The translations under genes were made by a program, and so were the position numbers. This document shows positions 59,101 through 64,000 of a stretch of 64,000 nt of DNA, one piece after another; within the stretch, counting starts at the first letter, position 1, and each line of letters opens with the position of its first letter. The notes beneath the pieces are model-generated. The model was not told the DNA's origin. It saw only the letters and a program-made list of their open reading frames with translations, and did not search any database. Origin of the DNA: Plazaster borealis (lineage: Eukaryota; Echinodermata; Asteroidea; Forcipulatida; Labidiasteridae); the NCBI GenBank assembly GCA_021014325.1, contig CM037472.1:33194234-33258233 (forward strand), written 5' to 3'.

Positions 59101-62100
59101 CTATTCTTAACAAGATTGTGTGGATGTGATGAACATAGTCCACAGGATCCATGACAATGCAATGGTCACTTACACATGTTGGTCTGTGAGATCCTCAAAG
59201 TTGTAGGCTCTGATGCGATGGTGTGTGTCTGCTGCCAGGACGGTGCTAGTGTCCCCTTTCATACACAGGCATTGCACCCTCACACCCTCCCAGGAATCCA
59301 GCACATTGCCGTCTAAGTCCTGCAGAGCAAGTGTAAGGGTCTGTTGGTCAAATCTTGCAGTATAGAATGTGCAATTATTGAAAACATTTTGGGGTTCCCA
59401 CGTACATTACTAAAATGTGTAAATTTTGCATCGGGGATAAAGAATATTATTTGTGTTTTACCCATACACCGATTTGTATTAAGCACTGTGTACTCAGTAC
59501 TTTTCCTGAGTCCTGTGAAAACAAATCCACCGGCTTATCACTTTGAAAATCAATCCCGCCCGGTTAGCAAAGTCAATTTTTTGAAACCCTGGCAGTAGAA
59601 GCCCCAAAGTAGAAACCCCAGCAGTAGAAACCCCGTCAGTAGAAACCCCAAAGTAGAAACCCCGTCAGTAGAAGCCCCAAAGTAGAAACCCCAGCAGTAG
59701 AAACCCCGTCAGTAGAAACCCCAAAGTAGAAACCTCATCGGTAGAATCCCAAAAGTAGAAACCCTAAAGTAGAAAACCCGGCAGTAAAAACCCCTAAGTA
59801 AGTGGTTAAGGGAGAATGCTGCAATGGGATTCGACAACACAAATGAGACTTACGCATTGATAGAACTGCCCTCTTGTGCCTCCAGACACAAAGCGTTTAC
59901 AATCCACATTCCAAGATGCACTGGTTAGACTATCCTCAGGGGACTGGCTGATTTTAGTTTTACTGTCTCCTGTCTGTCAGTTCAAAATAACATACAATCA
60001 AAAATGGTAAAAAGTTGAGTCTCGATGAATATTGAAAACAATACATTAATGAACTCTCGGCTCAAACTAACACAACAAATTTAAATGAAAAACATAAAAA
60101 GCAAAACATAAAAACATAAAATGTTAAAATTCAACACAAAAAATAAATACAATAGACCTTATGCACATGATGTCATTTCAGTAGGGCGCCCTCGCTTAGA
60201 GATCAAAAGGCGCTTGTTCATTGGCCAATCTTGTGCCCCGCGCGTACAAATCTGTGCGTTTCGATTGTTTCGTCATCGTTTTACCTCTAAGATGGCGGCT
60301 GGATGACGTCAATGCATAAGGTCTATACAGAGATGGACATCAGTATGTGAGACAAGATCTGCTTTACAAATACAATGAACGAATAATAAAGTAATTCAGT
60401 ATTAAATCTTAAAACTACAAACGATAAACCATTACCTCTACATTCCAGACCCAGAGCTCTGAGCAGTCTTCTGGTCCACAGGCTATCAAATACTTGCTGT
60501 CTGGGCTCCAGGCTAGGAAAGACACACCATAGGAGTGGCCCTCAAGTGTTCTTACAGCTTTCAACTCTAATGTTTCCTGCACAAGGTGACAGAAGAGAGA
60601 GTGAGAAAGAGAGAATGTCACTGTTAGAACTTCCCTGGGATTGGGGAAAGTTGAGGAGGAATGAAGTCGCCCCATGAAAATAGTAATGATGCTGTGAAAC
60701 AAATGGATGGATGGATTTGATGGATTCAGTACATATTGAAGAACTCTATCTGATTTGCGACAGTTTCTCACAACGACAAAATGCTCAAGAGGGAAAAGCA
60801 ACTCAAGGGTTGCTGACTTCAATTATTGCGGGCACCAGCAACTACTCAAGACTCTATTTTGTTCAGTTAGGTGCAGCAGGTAGGGGGATTGGGTTGAGTG
60901 GACCCAACCAGTTGGTTGTTGGGGATCAAATAACTTCAATAAATACATATAGGCATAAGGGCAGGGGCCAAAATCCCACACTGTTAGAACTTTTACACTT
61001 GACTGGCAGCTTGTGATTACGTGTTCTGGTAAAGTTGGCCAAGCAGAGTCTGGGCCCAATTTCATAAAAAAAAAAAAATTATAAGCAAATTTATTAGAAA
61101 GCAAAATGACAGCAGGGAACCAGTCATAACAATGTCAATGATATGGCATTTCAGCTGGTAACCCGTTCCCGCTAAGCAATAATTTTCTGTGCTTAGCAAA
61201 TTTTTGTGTATAAACAGCTTTGTAACGTTGTGACTGATCTTACCTTATTCACATCCCATATGATAACGGTGGTATCCTTGGACCCTGTAGCCAATTTGTT
61301 ACCGTCAGGAGAAAATTTACAGAACCAAACCTCATCGCAGTGGTCATGAAGAACCTGCCTGGCCTTAGATGGAAACTGGTTTCTGATAATAAAACAAAAT
61401 TACAGAAAAATGTTCAAGTTAAGAACTTAGATGTAGAGTATCGTGACAGGCACAGAACTCCAGTTCTGATGGCTTTCGTCAATACAATTTGGGTTTAAAA
61501 CCCAGTCATAATAAAGCACTAATACCCAGTTCCTATATCGTGCTTTATCACACCTGAGGGTGTCCAAAGCGGTCGTTATATTTTTCTACAAGGTATGCGA
61601 AGCTGTGTTCGAATTATAAGACCCATTTATTTACATAGCACCATGTATTGGTTTACAAGGTGCAGTGGCGCAATCTGCAGCCAACCATACCCAAGAAAAG
61701 ACCGGGGCGAACACCTTCTCTTTATGATAAGTGTACTGGGTTCTTTTACGTGCATTGCACAACACACAGGACCAAAGCCTTTACGTCCTATCTGAAGGAC
61801 AAAGCAATAATGGTTAAGTGTCTTGCTTAAGGACACAAGTGTCAATACCAGGACTTGAACCCACACTCTGCTGGTCAGAAACACCAGAGCTAGACTCCAG
61901 TGTGCTTGACCGCTCGGCCACACCACGCTTCAGTCATGACACTTGTGTCCTTGAGCACGACACTGAACTACAATTGCTTCGCTTCACCCAGGAGTAATTG
62001 GGTAACTGTTACAGCAGAGACCACCATGCAATTGATTAATCTTGATGCCCTGCCTTCTTAGCAGCACAGGCTGTACATTCCCAAGGAAATTGAGATGGTT

Positions 62101-63452
62101 TGAAGTAAAAAAAAATTGGCCCAGTAAAGTCAGGGTAATAATGTTCATACTCAAGTATCCACCAGCTTGATAAATAAATGTATGTCATAATCAATATCCT
62201 CATTAATATTTCAGTAATTAGAGATAGTAAGTAAGTAAGGTTGGAGGTGACACCATGTAAGAAATCTCTTTTGAATAGTGATGGCTCTGAGAAGAGCCGG
62301 CTTCTGCTCGATGTTTCGATCAGTATACTCTGACCGTCTTCAGGAGAATTAGAGGTAGCTTTTGTACTCTTCAGACAAGTGTCAGAACTTGATATCGAAA
62401 ACACCGAAAGAGTGTCAGATTATCCAGAAAATCTCAGGGTTTTAGTATTAGAAAAGCTGCCATAGCTTACAACATTTGAGTAGGCGACCAACCGCGCGTT
62501 CTCTGTGTTTCACCCGCGGCCTGCAGCCGTAGTTCACGACCGCTTGCACAGTAAAACCTCAATGCAGAAATGTTTACATGCTTGCAGATAAATTCTCACA
62601 GCGTCTGGTTGCTGCCGCATCCCACAAGTAAAGCATAAGAAAAACCTCGGAGCCAGACTCTGTAGAACGTATAGCTCTACATTATGCACTGGGTCTGTAT
62701 CTAGACTGTATATTATGTTCATGTAGTGTATCTCGGAGCCAGACTTCATCCTTTTGATGCATGTGTTCTAGGCTAAACTCACCAAGTTGTGACTTGTGAG
62801 CACATGTGGTGGGCCAACTTCCGACGTGACATGTCTATTAGAGTAGAGGGGCTTTTTTTCTACCGCAATGGTTAGACAGAAAACGAGCTGGATATCTTTA
62901 ATTTACAGGTAGATTATCTTTTAAAATACTATAAGTTAAATAATGAATACTAAGGCAACAGTTTGAAGCACCACATGCACGATGTTCCACTCTCCAGACT
63001 GTGTACAATACAGCTGCTACACCAAAACACAAATCTCAAAGCCGCCCTACAACTTGGTAAATTAAGCGCTGCTTTTAGGCTTCACAGGAAATGATTGATA
63101 TATCGAGTTTACTCAATATTGAATTTTCGATATATCGATTATTATAAAAAACTGACATCGACGGACGTTACAACTGCGTCAGCACGGATGAATGAGAATG
63201 AAATAATATAATTCTAATGATACCCTAGTATTTCAATCTAAGCACCTCTGAGCAAAGGATGCCCTGGATCTGCCCCTTGGGGAACTTACCGACTGCATAT
63301 ATGATCATGCAGTAGCGAGACTGTTTGAAGAGAATCGTCGTTCTTGATAGAGGTGTTATGATACGGGCAGCGGTGCTTCTGTAGCTCTACTGCCTGACTG
63401 AGGAGGGTGTATAACCGTCTAGGGGGTAGCATCACTGATGGAGGCAAGAAAG
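56105..63452 (-). CDS. WDR26: WD repeat protein 26, C-terminal part (CTLH/GID E3 ligase)
   Basis: Eight exons in the window: 63452-63290, 61382-61244, 60576-60436, 59973-59854, 59319-59174, 57548-57340, 56871-56707 and 56130-56105, encoding the last 368 aa; the LisH/CTLH N-terminal exons lie beyond 64000. The order matches the family: [125 protein letters not shown] and VRVWGP-type IRVWGPDD at the end. WDR26 is the Gid7-like subunit of the CTLH ubiquitin ligase. The intron 57339-56872 needs a GC donor. The last coding exon is 26 nt and ends DGDGSTEV; reading through its preceding donor would instead give GKDARLAAS. Confidence 0.93.
57105..57320 (+). mobile_element. Family D-related SINE 3' part with ATT tail
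   Basis: GCCTTGAGTACCTTATTGGT, GCTATATAAGACTATATT and TTATTATTATTAT match 63560-63840. WDR26 intron, ending beside the exon at 57340. Confidence 0.65.
59455..59550 (-). mobile_element. tRNA-derived SINE, family B (tail part)
   Basis: GTGTTTTACCCATACACC and CTCAGTACTTTTCCTGAGTC match the 6712 and 30660 copies. The B-box end is eroded. Confidence 0.6.
59589..59803 (+). repeat. AGTAGAAACCCC minisatellite in a WDR26 intron
   Basis: About 14 units of 14-16 bp built on AGTAGAAACCCC plus a variable spacer (GTC, AA, AGC). On the transcribed-sense minus strand it becomes regularly spaced GGGG tracts. Confidence 0.9.
60153..60325. mobile_element. MITE with CRE, double CCAAT and YY1-like motifs (best copy)
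   Basis: Ends TAGACCTTATGCACATGATG and GACGTCAATGCATAAGGTCTA are inverted with TA at the borders. Contains TTGGCCAAT (two overlapping CCAAT boxes), AAGATGGCGGC (YY1-type) and TGACGTCA. WDR26 intron. Confidence 0.8.
61049..61228. mobile_element. GGGCCCAATTTCATA MITE
   Basis: Starts TGGGCCCAATTTCATAAA; contains TCAGCTGGTAACCCGTTCCC. The right end (ATAAACAGCTTTGTAA) is degenerate. About 15 bases from the WDR26 exon ending 61244. Confidence 0.6.
61590..61930 (-). mobile_element. SINE with Leu/Ser-tRNA-like head, family D
   Basis: Minus strand: GTGGCCGAGCGGTCAAGCAC, GGAGTCTAGCTCTGGTGTTT and GGGTTCAAGTCCTGG form the head; the body has CACGTAAAAGAACCCAGTAC. WDR26 intron. Confidence 0.75.
63067..63175 (+). 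repeat. Dispersed element with twin CGATATATCG palindromes (copy 2)
   Basis: Matches 12617-12731: TTTTAGGCTTCA, TATATCGAG, CAATATTGAATTTTCGATAT and AACTGACATCGACGGACGTT. Upstream WDR26 intron. Confidence 0.8.
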
Positions 63453-64000
63453 CTGTAGGTACAGGAGAGATTAAGAAATCATCCACTACACAAAACATGT
63501 CTAAAAGTGCTCCATAAAAAGTCTCTATTGGTATTTTTTACAACAACTAAAATATTCTTTCTTGTGTTGTGTAATGCACGTAAAAGAACCCAGTGCACTT
63601 ATCGTAAAGAGAAGGGGTTCGCCCAGGTGTTCCTGGTTTGTTTGGCTACATATTGCCCCACAGCACCGTGTAAACCATTACATGGTGCTATGTCAAGGAA
63701 TATTAGGTCTCATACTTCAATAGCTCAGCATACCTTGCAGGAAAAACTTACTGTCTGTCTGTTCAAGCGCCTTGAGTACCTTATTGGTAGATACGTGCGC
63801 TATATAAGACTATATTACTATTATTATTATTATTGTTCTTATTTGCTGAACTTTTAGGACAAGGTTTGAATTGAAAAGCTGAAGAATACATCTTCAAAAG
63901 TATTTTGAAACAGCACCAAACTGCAGGACTTGTCCAGTTGTGGAGATACTGGCCAAGGGCTAAAATTACTGGAACTCTGGCCAGTGGTCCAGTGGGTACA
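63453..64000. other. WDR26 upstream intron, cut by window end
   Basis: No exon is recognised. Most of it is a family D-related SINE (63560-63840) with a TATTATTATTATTATTG tail; the rest is unassigned. Confidence 0.6.
63560..63840 (+). mobile_element. Family D-related SINE with ATT tail
   Basis: CACGTAAAAGAACCCAGTGC, GGTTCGCCCAGGTGTTCCTG, CCTTGAGTACCTTATTGGTA and GCGCTATATAAGACTATATT, then ATT repeats. Confidence 0.7.

Overview
This is eukaryotic genomic DNA: AT-rich, with spliced genes whose exons join in phase through GT-AG sites, and introns full of short fold-back DNA elements and tRNA-derived SINEs. The gene set and the repeat style (for example elements bounded by GGGCCCAATTTCATA, GGCTCGATTTCACAAAG or TTAAAGGCACTGTACACG) suggest an invertebrate deuterostome, most likely an echinoderm and perhaps sea-star-like. 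That placement comes from recalled repeat style and gene similarity, not from a search. I see no bacterial genes, CRISPR array or virus.

Five protein-coding genes were assembled exon by exon. (1) 10507 to 2539, minus strand: an EPHX4/EPHX3-type epoxide hydrolase, 6 coding exons, 346 aa. (2) 13760 to 18604, plus strand: NOL12, the Rrp17-family nucleolar rRNA-processing protein, 5 exons, 241 aa, with an added RGG-rich tail. (3) 42566 to 20634, minus strand: INTS7 (Integrator subunit 7), 20 coding exons, 966 aa. (4) 43057 to 52159, plus strand: DTL/CDT2, substrate receptor of the CRL4 ubiquitin ligase, 10 exons, 851 aa. (5) 63452 to 56105, minus strand: the C-terminal 368 aa of WDR26 (CTLH/GID ligase), 8 exons; its 5' exons lie beyond the right edge.

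Layout: the EPHX4-like gene and NOL12 are divergent across about 3.2 kb of transposon debris. NOL12 and INTS7 converge. INTS7 and DTL are head to head with only 490 bp between their start codons, an arrangement I recall for the human pair too, and this gap holds two E2F-type motifs. DTL and WDR26 converge across about 3.9 kb. Two WD40 substrate receptors of different E3 ligases are therefore neighbours. No operon-like logic is implied; only the INTS7/DTL pair has an obvious shared control region.

The rest is repeats: several MITE families, four tRNA-like SINE families, an intact non-autonomous hAT-like element with a perfect 8-bp target duplication, decayed non-LTR retrotransposon ends, two notable minisatellites, an AAC microsatellite beside an INTS7 splice donor, and two partial INTS7 exon duplications. 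I did not find a convincing wholly new biological system. The best leads are the E2F-marked bidirectional promoter, the small mobile elements carrying CRE, CCAAT and YY1-like motifs, the duplicated INTS7 exon pieces, and a predicted GC-AG intron in WDR26.
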